The notes beneath the pieces were generated by a model. That model saw only the letters and a program-made list of their open reading frames with translations, searched no databases and was not told the DNA's origin. Below are positions 11,640 through 23,956 of a stretch of DNA of 64,000 nt, piece by piece (the first letter of the stretch is position 1; every line of letters begins with the position of its first letter). A program made the translations under genes and the position numbers. Source of the DNA: Stachybotrys elegans (lineage: Eukaryota > Ascomycota > Sordariomycetes > Hypocreales > Stachybotryaceae); NCBI GenBank assembly GCA_020746835.1, contig JAGPNK010000002.1:2418001-2482000 (forward strand), written 5' to 3'.

Positions 11640-14439
11640 CTACTGCTTGGATGTTGCGGGCTCGGCTGCTTGGGCTGTCTGCTCTGGTTGTTGTGGTTGT
11701 GACGATGGCAAAGGCGGGGTCGGTGTTTCGCCCGCTGCTGGCTCGGTTTTCTCAGTTTCGCCAATCTTCTCAGTCGTTTGTGCCTCGGGCTGCGCCGGAG
11801 CAGCTCCTTGCGTCTGCGCTGTGGGCGCCTGTGTCGGTAACGCTGGTTGGGTCTCCTTCTCCTCATCGCGCGGCTCACGCTTGATATCTATGCTCTTACC
11901 CCGCTGGGGCAAAAGACTGATACTGTGCGTATGGCCTCGGTCAGCTGGAGGAGATTTGTTGCGACGGATCTCGGCATTTTCTTTAGCCTCGCGGTATTTG
12001 TTTCTGATCCATCCGATCGGTCCTTTGGATTCGTCTCGGTTCTCCCGGCCAACATCGTGATTTAGCTCGCCAGGTTCAACGCTATCTCCAGTAAAGCTTT
12101 TCCGTGGCTTACTGGAGAAGGTCCCTATTGAGGTATTGCTCATTTCGGCGTTGTCATTCGAACCAAGTAGAGAGCGTGATGAGGCCTCGTTGTAAGGGAC
12201 CTCGTCTTTCCTGGTCCGTGACATTCTCCATCGGCTCTTCTTTTCCTTGTCTGATTGATCAGCCTGTGCAGTGGCTACATCGTCTATGCTTTGGTCCAGG
12301 TCCGAGCCCTCGTTAAAAGATGAGTGCACTGATGCTGGAGGCGACTTTCCCCTGGCTGCATCGCCGGGACGTAGGGTGTCGTGCACAGGAACCTGCGATG
12401 CTCGAGGCGTGTGGTCGTCTGGGCTGTCTTGAGCTTGTTGATTGGCGGCAGGCGCTGTGCCTTGCGGTGCATCTTGAGCTTGATGCGCTAGAGGGTTCCT
12501 TATCTCCATGGGGTTGACTAATTCCACGCTCGGCGAGTGCGCCTGTGCCGGTAGCGAAGAGTTGGAGCTGTGTGCGCTGGGGTTTAGACTCCCAGGAATC
12601 CGCTTCTTCTTCAGCTTGTTAGGCTGCCTCTTGTCAAGATTGTCGCTTGGCGATCGTTGAAAGATCGCAGGGAGATTCCGCTCCTTCGAAGGGGTTGTGT
12701 GCTCCTGAGGAACATCGAGCAATTTCTCCTGGCTACGCCCAGCTGCAAGTGCTGCCTCGGGCGACAGGCTGCTGGTACCAACGGCTGCTGGAGCCAGGCT
12801 GGAGCGTTCCGAAGAAGGATGGGTTTCCTGGGGATGAGCCTGGGTCAACGGCTCCAGCAGGGCTGGGGGCTGGATGGGTGTGCCGTCGGCTTTTCTCAAT
12901 TTGCCGCCTATAATCGCTGGGGACTTCTTTGATGGAACAGTGTTGCTTCGCCCCAGACCACTCGTTGGTGTTGTGGCAGTTGCAGGGCTATTGGGGGTCG
13001 TGCTGCCATCATGGCGCGAATTCCTCGACGATACGGACCGGTTTCTCCTAATCATACCTTCCCTCCGAACGCTCTCTGCCCCGGCGCTGGCATTGGATGC
13101 AGAGCGGCCCAGGCCAGACGTTCGCTTGGGGTTAGGGGTCATTGGAGCGGCGGATGGGCCAGACTGAACCTCCTGCCTTGTCTTCTCATCGGCGGCGGTA
13201 CCTTGCATACCGATAAGGAAATGGTCCTGGTTTTCAATGAGGAAGATGATGACGCATTGGTTCAGTCGATACTCCTCAGGAGCCATGGCATGATTGGGGT
13301 GAGATAGCATGCCCGGCTGGAAGATAGCAGCCAGATTCTGCGAGTTCATTCGGTTCTCATCAGCCTTGGCGGCGAACACGGCGAGCAAGTCGAGGAGATA
13401 GAGCAGGAGCTGCCTGTTCAGAGGCGGTAGTTCAGTGATGAGAGTCTGGTAGGTTGTAATGGCAGCCTTCTCGTCGAAATTCTCGACGAACTGAGGGCCC
13501 TCGGCATCGCCGACAGCTTGCTTCGTTGCTCCTCGCAGGGGGTCGCGGAACTTTTCGTAAAGGTCAAGCGGAACAACAGGTTCAGGTAGGTCATTAAGGT
13601 AACGACGCAGAACATTGGCAGCATCGTGGACAGTATAACCGTCCCAGACAAGGCCCTTTCCGTACCTGTCAGGCGAATCGAATATGGTTTTGAGTTCTTT
13701 GATGCGTTTTTCGGAGCCGCTCAACCGGAAGATTCCCTCAACGCCCGTGGCTGGAACACCACTGTCAGACAAGAGAGATCAAGTCGTAGGGATTCATCAC
13801 ACGTACCCTTTTCCTTAAGGAACACACCACATTTCGCGACGACAATGGGCACGTAGCCATATATGTAGCTCTGGCCATTTTCGTCGATCAAAGAGATGGC
13901 GACATTTGCGTATGTTATACTCTGTCGAAGAGGGACACCGAAGATGCCAACGTGCTCTCGATTATCTGCTGTCAAGACATTAGCCGCCATTCGAAGCCGA
14001 CTTAGTAAATATGGCGACGGGATAAGGTCCAATACGTAGCAGCGAACAGATGCCCACGATATCGACGGCCATCGTCATCCGCCTATTAAACGCAGAGAGT
14101 TCCTGGGATCATCGTACGTGCCGGGTCAAGACAGTAGCACCTTGCAGAGTGCCGACATGCCAGGGACAAATGCAGCCATCGGTATTGCTGCAAGAGTCTG
14201 ACGAGCGGCGACGGACTTGGAATGGCGGTGGTGATAGAAGGGGAGGGGGGGGGGGGGGGGGTAGGAGTAAAGGCGATAGGCGTATTACCTTGAGTTTCTT
14301 GATGTTTGGAGGGAATCTTGAAGCCCTTCCACCACGACTTCAGATCGCGCTTGCTGGGAGGAGATGCAGCGTTGGGATGCTGGACAGGATGGTGGTGCGG
14401 CGGGCTTGCAGGGTTCTGATTATGTGCGGCGGACGCCAT
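11640..14439 (-). CDS. Sac7/Bag7-type RhoGAP
   Basis: GTPase-activating protein, probably for Rho1 in cell-wall and actin control. Exons 14289-14439, 13807-13968 and 11640-13750 (phase 1 at both junctions) give 807 residues. Exon 1 encodes a short leader ending 'KRDLKSWWKGFKIPSKHQ'; exon 2 carries 'GIFGVPLRQSITYANVAIS' and 'VPIVVAKCGVFLKEK'; exon 3 starts just before 'GVEGIFRLSGS', whose Arg, about residue 113, is the RhoGAP arginine finger. The GAP domain ends near residue 280 and is followed by about 500 Ser/Pro/Gln-rich residues that look disordered. The 'PIVVAKCG.FLKE' block is typical of the Sac7 subgroup. Intron 1 contains a run of 17 G at 14245-14261. The choice of the exon 2 acceptor (ACAG at 13969-13970) rests on frame and homology. 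Confidence 0.9.
14245..14261. repeat. Poly-G run inside RhoGAP intron 1
   Basis: Seventeen consecutive G on the plus strand (poly-C in the pre-mRNA), 27 nt downstream of the exon 1 donor. Likely to vary between isolates. Confidence 0.9.
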
Positions 14440-17427
14440 TGTGTTCCGAAGATAGCGTGTGCATAAGGGAGCTCGCGACGGCAAGAGGAGCGAGTGTCAG
14501 AGTGACACAGCCTGACACGGGGGGGGGGGGCGCTGGACCAAAGCCAGGTGGGACGTCGGGACGGCGAGAAGCAAACGAGGTGAGTGAGGCCGTGATACAG
14601 ATCGAAGCGGAGGACGCAGCAGATGGCGGGATCGAATGACGACGTCGGATAGAGCGAGGAGGATGAGGGTGCGCGGGCTGGCTGGAGTCGTGAGCTTCAG
14701 CGCCTAACGGGTGCGACGAGGCGCGGTCTGGTCGCTTATGAGTAGCGCGGTACGTCCAGTAGTGGACCTGTGAAATGCGACGGCGATTGGAGAGGGGGAT
14801 GAGCAACGCAACAGTGCGCGGGCGGCCGGGCGGTCGCTGGTTTGGTGGCGGCGTTGCGAGGTCAGCGGCAAGGGGGCCAGGAGGGGGAACGAGGGCCGGT
14901 CTAGTCGAGAAGCAAGCAATGTCGACGTTGTCTGGGGAGAGGTGCAGCAGCCTTGTGACGACGATAGGTAGCCAGGCAAAGGCAGCAGCCAAGGCAGATG
15001 GTTGATAGAAGAAAAGAAGGTCAAAGCAAAGTGAGGTGGGAAACCGTCTGGACAAGGCAAAGCTCGCTCAAGCCACAGGCATAGACACCAACATGACACT
15101 GCGGCCAGGGCAATCAATCAATGGCGATGAATTAGCAGAACAGAATGGAGGCTGAGGCGAGTGCGCGCGTCAACATGAGCATGGCTGGGGTAGCAGTAAT
15201 AATTTAAGTGATTAAAAGCGCCTGAGAGGCACATGGGCCAGCCTGGCAGACAGGGTAGGGCAGGCAACCTTGCCGTGCCATACAATCTGGAGGGGAAAGT
15301 ACCGGCCAGCCAGCAGGTGGGCTCCTTCCTGGCTCTGGCTCTGAGGTAGGTAGCAGCAGTATGTACCTTCCCTGCCTTGGGAAGCTTTCGACTTCGCCCA
15401 CTCTCGGCCGCCAGAACCAAAGAAAAAGAAATGGAAGTTGATCCATTTCACACCACCAACTTGTTCCCGCCGCCCATCCCAGAGACCCAAGGAATTCTTC
15501 TAGGCCTAGAAGTGTAAGCAACCTTATGCCGTGGCGTCGCCTCTACGGGACTACTGGACGTAGCCTTACAGAAGCCGCCATGGCGGCGCCGTCATTACGA
15601 CTCCAACCCCACGATGGATGCATACTTATCTAGGTACTACTGTACAGGCCGACAGCACTAGTCATTGCTGGCCCCCTCCTACGTCGCATACTTGTCCGGG
15701 TCGAAATCCAACAGGCTGGCTGGGACAGTCAATGATATGCTGCGTGTTGAGGCGGTGCACCACCCATTGAGGACTTGCTGACAAGCGTAGACCCCCAAGC
15801 CTCTCCCGCAAATATGCCCCTGCTCTCGTCATAAAGTTTCTGTACGCATCAAATTTGTGGCGAATGCAGCCAGGGAGTGGGGACGAGACTTTGCGACTGA
15901 CGGGTTGCGAGGTTGCGAAGCTGCATGCGACCTCGAGCAGGGCAGGGGTTTGAGGATAAGAGAATCAGAGAATGGGCGATGGTTGATTATTACCCGCAAA
16001 TATTCTCATCTTCTTTTACGACAGGCTGCAGCACAGCGAGACAGATGATAGGCGGGAGCAGGGGAAAAGATGTGTCGGTATCTAAAACCGTGACATCTTG
16101 GTGCCTTGAATACGAATCATACCTCTGCCGTCTGCACACACACCAGTGGGAACTATGATGTGAGTCTGGGAGCTGCCATCGCCCAGGGACACCAACAAGC
16201 ACTCGCCGGCCATCTCGTGCCGCCCAGCCCACACGGCGCGTCAACGTCATTTCCTGCACGAGCGTGAGGTAGACAGGCCTGTCGACGAATGTCCCTATGT
16301 GCCGGCGCATCATGGCGCGCGTTCTTACAGACAACGGCGGTGCTGGGCTGTACCTGGCTGAGGCCGGCCGCCGTTCCTGGTTTCTCGGCTTGGCCCAGCA
16401 AGCCACGTAAACCGCTCCGTCCAACCTCCTCAAGACGGGACTTGCAGCCGAGAGGGAACACGACTGCTGGAATATGCTAAAAATGGGCATTTTCATGAGC
16501 CCTATGTGTGGCACCAACACGTCAAGCACCACCCTCCCCTCCTTGCCCCCCTGATGCTTTGTTCCCTCTCAACTGGCTCTTCCGAACCATATCGCTCTTG
16601 TGCCCCGGCCTCGACAGCCACCTTGCCATATCTACCTTTACAAAAAAAAAAAAAAAAACCTGGTACTCCCCTGGCCAAGCATAAACTCCACGGACTTGCG
16701 CGTCCTGGAGCTGGAAGCTACAGGACCCCAGCTCGTGATACCTGTTTGGTGAGGTCATGGCGGGGACCAAAGAGCTCACCCTGTCTTGCCGTTACATCCA
16801 CCCACCTTGGCCACCGTACGCATAGGACACCATAACAGACCCTATTATTATACAAGACGCTTAATGGTTCCTAAGCCCATGCAAGGAATTAACAGGTAAT
16901 ATGTCCTAAATCGTGGTCGCAACTAGTCTAGCAGCAAGGTACGATGTTGCGCCCCCCTCGTATTTATTTGCACGATACGCGCACCCAGGTACTATCTAGG
17001 TATCTACCTTGTATCCGGTGGGTATCAAGATACCTGGCAGGTACGGATACGCATGCTTGGATTGAGGTCGACTCATCCTATTCCTTTTGCGACGCTCTGG
17101 AAGCTTGACGGCAGCATCGTGAAGGGTTCGCGGCGGTACCTCGTTGTGCCGCTCTGAGCCCGCGAAAAACAATGTACCAATCAATGTGAAGAGCAAGGTG
17201 CGCAAGCGCGCCGCCACAACTGTGCCACGACGCCACGACTCTTGGCGGCTAGTGCAAAAAAGTTAATGCGCGCGCCTTAGAGTGCGATAAGGAATTCCTC
17301 CCGGCTGGGTACTCCAGCTTATCAGAGCCCATTCCGTGCCAAAATTTCAGCAGTGTAATCATCGAAGCTCCCATCAACCAACACCTCCTACTTAGCTCTC
17401 CATCACCAATCATTCCACATCAGCACA
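14440..17427. other. Gene-free interval, RhoGAP / TIM9
   Basis: About 3 kb between divergent starts. It contains a G run near 14520, an A run (17 A) at 16642-16658 and several TAGGTA/GGTACC-type words (15631, 16985-17010). A 73-codon minus-strand frame (16996-17217) with a hydrophobic N-terminus is discussed under findings but not called as a gene. No other coding signal was found. Confidence 0.6.
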
Positions 17428-17850
17428 ATGGACGGGTATGTCTCCTGGGCCCCCCCCAGGTATCTCGTCGAATTAGCCTTTTTCTGACCGCACCGCCAGT
17501 CTAAATGCGAACGAGCAGCGCATGCTAGAGCAGCGCATCCAGAAGCGCCAGGTTAAGGAGTTTATGAGCGTACGTGGACCAGCGACCCCCCGGCTTTCTC
17601 GCCTTTCCCATAACTTCCTGCGCAAGTCGTTCCATGCTGACAAGCGGCTTCCTTTGGTTAGGCCTTCGGAAACCTCGTCGAGAACTGCTTCAACTCATGC
17701 GTCGATGACTTCACCTCCAAGGCCATCTCCACCCGCGAGACTGGCTGCCTCAACCGCTGCGTCCTCAAGTGGATGGCCACTCAGCAGCGCATGGGTGACC
17801 GTTTCCAGGAGCACAACGCCGTCCTGTCACAGCAGATGGCCAACAAATAG
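17428..17850 (+). CDS. TIM9: Mitochondrial import inner-membrane chaperone Tim9
   Basis: Small TIM chaperone that works with Tim10 in the intermembrane space to carry hydrophobic precursors to TIM22. Exons 17428-17435 (8 nt: ATG, GAC and two bases), 17500-17569 and 17662-17850 give 88 residues, the normal Tim9 size. The twin CX3C motifs are visible as 'CFNSC' and 'CLNRC', between 'VKEFMSAFGNLVEN' and 'RFQEHNAVLSQQMANK'. The exon 1 donor GTATGT and exon 2 acceptor CCAG restore 'MDGLNANEQRMLEQR'. No open frame in the region longer than 60 codons shows this gene in full. It converges with NUP188. Confidence 0.95.
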
Positions 17851-18326
17851 AGCCGAACCTTCACGATTCATTAAGCAGGATAAAGGCTTCTGTCAGGGGC
17901 TTGTACGATATTACGCAACGCGGCCTTTCCCGGGAGCGACTGTGAATTGCCGTGGCATTTTAGGAGAGAGGTGGTGGTCTGTAATCTATGACTTGGGCTC
18001 GCTCGCATGACGGGAGGTGGCATGGTTGAGCAAGCGTCTTGAAGCTGGAAAGCTTTTATGTAACACAAATGATGAGCAAATGCCACACCACATTTAAGTA
18101 CGGGGTGGCGGTGACTGAGGAATCCGGAAAATCCACATGTTGTAAGCCATCCAAAAGTAGGCATGGCCAACCTGGCACAGAATAAAGCATCTCATCTTCC
18201 AAGAGGCGAGCTTATGTTACCAAGACACGGTATATAAATATATCTACATACACATAGAAGACCTGATCCCATCCAACGCCTTACCGCCCATGCCCTGCCG
18301 CATGTAATATGAACCAAACGACACGA
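17851..18326. other. Convergent 3' region, TIM9 / NUP188
   Basis: 476 bp between the TIM9 and NUP188 stop codons. A plus-strand AATAAA lies near 18180, a possible poly(A) signal for TIM9, and a TATA-rich stretch near 18230-18250. No coding evidence. Confidence 0.7.
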
Positions 18327-21300
18327 TTAGCCCTCTAGTTGCTCATTCAGCACCTCCCTCACCGTCTCGAGCTGAGACACCACCTTCTCCTCCAGCAGGT
18401 TATCGCAACCTCCGTCTCCCGGAGGCCCCGTCCTTCGATTCCGCCATTCCAGCTCCCGCGGACCCAGCGGCAGCAAGCGTTCCTTAAGCAGGCGCCTGCT
18501 GGAGAGCCAGAAGTCGATGTTTTCGGCAAGCGTGGTAGCGTCCCAGTCCACGGCAGGGATGTCCCTCGTATTGTTGGCACGCAATGCGCCCAGCACCCGA
18601 ATCATGAGGGCCAGCGAGTGAATTTCCGATGTTGCGAGCAAGGTGATGTATTGGGGCGCAGAGCGGGAGCTGATGCGACTTGACCCGCCTGCATCAAAGC
18701 GCCCGACGCTGGCTTCCAGCAGATGCGAAAACTGACTGAGGACATAGGTGATCTCCGGGGCGATTGTGGCGCCGAGGGCCGTGAGCAGATTCAGCATGAG
18801 GGGGAGCAGCCCCTTTGCCCAGATGCAGTAACAGCGCTGGGCAAAAGGCGAGTCTGCGAATGGCGAGACGCTAGACTTTTGCATGTACTTGGTCAGGTTG
18901 GCGGAGAGAATGCTGCTGAGAATTCCATCACAAGCTAGCTGCTCTGCAATAGTCGGCAGGTTCGAGAGCTCCATAAGGAAGAGAATGCTTAGCTCGCCAT
19001 ACACCGGATCGCCCTGGACAGCCAATTTATCGGCCCATGAGAACAGAGACGTGGCGGCGTTTATTACATCGTGTGAAGCCATAATGTTGAGGATCTGAGT
19101 CTGAGATTGGTCGATACCAGGCAGGCTCAAACAAGCTTGTAGGATGGCCGTGTTCAGGGCAAGGTCTTCTGGTAGCACATCGGCCTCGTGGTCATGCACA
19201 AGGCTAACGAGAAGGCGGAAGCCTCGCCCAACGACACGGTCCAGGATGTTGAGAATAGTTTGCGTGACGGTGACGGTCAACCCAGCGAGGTTAGCCGACG
19301 ACTCATTGTCTGCCCTGGTATCGCTAATGTGGTAGGCACGGAGTGTGACAAACAGCGTCTTGAGAAGCAGCCGGTAGTAGGATATCGACTCGGGTGCAAA
19401 TGGCTCTTCCACAGCCCTGATTGTGCCAATGAGCGTGCCAAGAAGCTCGGTGATATCCTGCACCTTGAAGGGGGACTTGACCAGACGCTGGATGAGAACC
19501 AGGGCCAGGTTTGCCCTCGCATCTACCAGTTTGACGAAGATGTTCTCTGGACCAGGCACGCCCTGGTTAGCGCTTAGGCATTGCTGTGCAACCTGAAGCA
19601 TGTGCCTGACAACTGTAGTGTTATCCGGTATGCACATGCTTAGTTCGATGAGAAGAGCCTCCCAGGCATGGAAGAGAGCCTGCGACAATTGGGTCAGTGA
19701 TTGTTCCTTTTTTATAACATGGGGGACCTTACGATTTGTGCATCAACCAGCGAAAGGTTGGCATTTGCGCGCTCCATCTCAGTCTTGAACCCATTCTCCT
19801 TTCGCCCAAGCCATCCCGAATCAAAGCCCAGCATCTTGTTGGCACGCTCCAAGTCATAGTAATAGCTGATCCCGAGCTCCCGGGGTTCGAGAAGAGTACG
19901 TTTGAAGTCATCCAGTGAGCAACCAGGGTACTGCTTGCTGAAGTTCTTGGCAAAGTTGGTGTGCAGCGACTTGTTGTAGCCAACGACCTCGACCGCATCT
20001 CGTAGGAAATAGTCCAGGTCTCCGACGAGGTCTGTTGCCAAAGCAGCGGCCTTGCCAAGGTGACGGGAATGATACAGCTGCATGGCGCAAATCTCGGCGG
20101 CGTATGCGGCCATTCTTGCATCACGGCTTGCCTGCACAGAGTCTGACTTGATTGTGATCTGTGACGGCTTCAGGTTATGGATGAAGGTCCTGAGCCCTTC
20201 CAGATAGCTTGTGTCTTTCTGAAGAGTGAACACCATCCACGGCCAGAAATTCTGTGCTGAAGCAACAAAATGCAGGATTGCCAGGGCTTCTGAGGTTTCC
20301 AGATCCTTCAGGTGCTTTAGCTTGCTCAGAGCTGTGGTGAATATCGAGTCACCAGCCATCTCGCCCTTCTTCGGTTCCTTCATAGCCTCTCGTGGAGTCT
20401 GGCCAGTGAGAAGACAATTTGACATCCACTGCTGCCTGTTTCTGAGGATCGACGAGAAGAGACTCCATGTAGCCTTTACTTCAGAGGGGAGAGCCAGGGG
20501 TTTGCCCAGGCTCGACAAGATTTGCAGGAATGACTTGGATATTTGAGGTCCGAGGTAACCAAGAAGAGATGGCGGCTCCTGCGTTGATTTGCCAGCGCTA
20601 ATGACGAGGGCTTCGAGGAGACTAATGGCCGGCTCGCGGAAGTATTCTGACTTGCCACATAGTCGAGCCAGGAGGGTAGAACTTTTGAAGAGATAAGACT
20701 CCATCAGGTCGGCGGATATCTCCAAGAACCCTGCAACTCTGAGAAGCGTTGTCGGGAAAATCAATGAGGACTTGAGTTGTTCATCCAGTATTTGTCTGCG
20801 GATGGGATAAAGTGTTGAATCGGTTCTAGTGAATCCAGCGATGAAAGAAGTTAAAAGTGGCTGGAACCGCAATGTTCCACTGCCAGAGGACATGAAGCAA
20901 TCCACAATATAAGACGCGGCCGGGCGCAGACAGGAAGTCAATCCCTCGTTGCTGGAGGCATCTCCCATAGTGTAGCTGTACAAGACGGTTTTGTTGAGGA
21001 TGGGGATAGTATGTAGTAGTAGCAATGCCCGCTTCGCCTCCGACTCGAAAACCCACGTTGACGTGTTTTCAAACACATCGACAGAGAGCTGAGCAATGGA
21101 GAAACTGACCTTAGAAACAATCTTGTCCGAATTGCCTTGCCACTGGGCAAACTCGGACTTTTGGCGAGATCCGCCCCTGCTTCCTGTCCGTCGCTGGACT
21201 GCTGAGACACCTGCATTCTCCATCAAGGCTGAGAAAAGCCTCAATGACGAAGACATCAGATCGAATCTTGCAGTGACCAGCTCGAGGCAACCGGTAATCT

Positions 21301-23956
21301 TGGCCAGCTTTCCGGCTCTCGAGTTGGTGCCAAGCAATTCGCTGCGGGCAAGGTAGGACCATATCCGGCTTGGCTGGAGCAGGAGACTGGCATCAAGGAA
21401 TTTGATACCGGCATTGAGAACGCTGATGGCGGCCTCTTCGGAAACGGCCACCTCGTCTTGCATGTAATAATCCATGGTATCGCAGACCACAGCAATGATG
21501 TCGCGGCCGCCGCTTAGATGCTTCGCAGCCTCGTGAGAGATGTCGCTGTCAACGAGCACCAGAGGGTCGTTGTAGCCATCGCTTGTCGTTTTGCCATGTT
21601 CTATGCGAATCAGCGTTGCAAACAGGGTGATGGTTTCGGCAATCTCCTCTGGCTGGAGAATGCCAAACTCGGTATGGCACCCTTCGCGCAGAAGCTGTAT
21701 CTCCAGCAGTCGACCCAGGAGCGAGAGAGTCGAGTGCGGGTATTCCATCAAGGCCACGCGGCCAGTGTCAGTGATGAACCGGCCGAGTGTTCCTGCAGGC
21801 AAGACATATGGTTCCTCCTCGGCCTGTCGTCTCTTCCACGATGGAGAAACAGTGATGAGAGGAATGTCGTCCAGTAGGCAGAATGAATTTGTGTTTTCAT
21901 CTTCCTGAACGAGTTCGTAGTTCTGGAAATTAGAGGGCAGAGATATCGTCAAGGTGGGTGTCGCCCGAAGCAGGTTAACAATAACATCTGCGCGATCCTC
22001 ACTTCCCTCAAGGCTGGCGGCGCTGCACAGCAACCGACTCAGGGTTAAGAATGGCATAGCTTCATATGGAAATCGGTCGAGGGCTTGTTGGAAATAGAAT
22101 TCCATGGCGTAGTCATCCTGGATCATGGATGCAAGTACATCCTGGTCGGCGTTGAGATCCTGAGAACCAAGGTCCCAGTACTGCCCTCCAGAAGACAGAA
22201 CTGAGAGAAGTGCGCTGAGAGGCTCCGATTGATAACCGACGAGAGGATACGAAACCTTGAGAAGTTCCAGGAATACAGCCCTTATCCTTGAGCTGACGAG
22301 AAGAGTCATGCTCCCCTCGGGAGATGGGCCCAAAGCATCGGCCATGTGCGAGATGACCTCATACACCTTTCCTTGGGCAGTAACAGCTGCAGCAAGCTGC
22401 TCAACCACCTGCAAGTCCTTGGATGCGGTTGCGCTCTCGAGGAATCCGTCGAATTTGGATGATTCAATAGAGAAGATGCTTCCTGCCGAATTCCTACGGC
22501 CCATGAGAGGCCTCGCCTTGGCCTCGAAGTTTTCCTGGGCCTTTTGCTGCAGTAAGTTGTCTCGCTTCTCAGTTCTATTCTGATACGAGACGTTCATGCG
22601 GTGCAAAAGCAAGGTCCAGGCAAGGATGACAGGGCTGGCGAAATCACTGCCTGCGTTTGCGGCGTTGAGAATACTCCTGTGGATCTGCTCAAGAACGTCG
22701 GACGACAGCAGGTATGAATCGTATGAGTCTTCGACCAACACCGTATCGTCCTCGCGCTCGGCCAGGTAAGTAAGGGAGCGAGCTGGCTTGAGAAGCGCAA
22801 TCGACACTGCTGCCGATAGCGTCTTGAGAGGGAGAATTAGTTCAACGACGCTGTCGTGAATCTGCTACCATGTCAGCATAAGGGTCAGGAAACAGGCGCA
22901 AATACGGACCGGTTGGACTTGGTCAAAATAGTTGTAGGCTTCCATGAGGGCAAACCACTGGTTGGCAGCGCTGGAAGGTGGGAAGTCGTCTCCAAATCGG
23001 TCCACAACCTGGAGAATCACAGAGAGTGCGTGGATGACCTCAGTGAGATGGTTCCTGATCCAGTCGAACTCCATTTCCTCGGTGAGAATGACGGCCTCGT
23101 CAGTGACCGACCTGAGGCCAGATTCTATTCGGCCCATGCAATCTGTCAAGGCTTGTAGGTAGGTAGGAAGTAGGAATTCGAGTTCATCCCGGGTTGGCTT
23201 CAGGGACTTCAATCCATACAGCTCGGCAAGGCCGGTTGCTGCGCCTTGGTAGTTCGGGAGGCGCTCGTAAAGAATGATTGAGTGTGCGTAGTCGGCGACG
23301 GCCATGAAAAACCGACGCTCAGCCAGGTACAGTTCGAATAGTCGCTTCTGTCTAGATTCCGTCTTGTCGAACTCGCGCGAGATTTCGTCGGCATCCATCG
23401 CAGCCCCAGCGCCCAGATCAGACATGAAGGCCTTCCCCTGTCCATTTCCGAGGCCGGCTGCTTCCTGGAGATTGACGGCATCTTGCGAAGACAAAGGCCC
23501 AGAGAGGTGTTGCTGGGGACGGGTCTGGAATTCGAGGGTGACAATGCGCAGGGCCGCCACCAGGTTGATCTTGGCATTCTTGCTGAGCCACTCTGCGTCC
23601 TTCTTGATCGTCTTAATATCGTAGCGTTCGGTGGGAGTGGGCGTAACGTTGATTGGGGCCGTCTTGGTCTCGAAGGCCTTCTTGGTCGTTTCGCAAGGCG
23701 GCGCAAACGCCTTGGACGGGTCCTTTAGCAATCCGCGAACATGTTCGTCCTGGAAGAAATCGACAACGGCAGGGCTCTTCTGCCTTTGGCCAGAGGTATC
23801 GGATAGGGCTGTGGCGACAAGTCTCCAAGAACTATCCAAGGTCAGCATGCATGGCAGCAGGCTTCACGATGCTAAGTCAACAAACAGCAAAAGACGTTCC
23901 CCGGAGAGACAAGTCTCCAAGGAAGGGAAATAAACTTGATCAGGCACCGGCGCCAT
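18327..23956 (-). CDS. NUP188: Nucleoporin NUP188
   Basis: Large alpha-solenoid scaffold nucleoporin of the inner-ring complex of the nuclear pore. Exons 23886-23956, 22910-23831, 19733-22861 and 18327-19679 give 1824 residues, the family size. Exon 1, only 71 nt, restores the N-terminus 'MAPVPDQVYFPSLETCLSGE' and joins in phase 2 to 'SWRLVATAL'. The next conserved stretch is 'AEWLSKNAKINLVAALRIV'. Intron 2 uses an unusual donor GTCCGT but has a good TGCTGAC branch and CAG acceptor, and joins 'FDQVQP' to 'IHDSVVELILPLKTLSAAVS'. The last intron joins 'LVDAQI' to 'ALFHAWEALLIELS'. No catalytic domain is expected. It is divergent from TRP1, sharing a 566 bp spacer. Confidence 0.92.
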
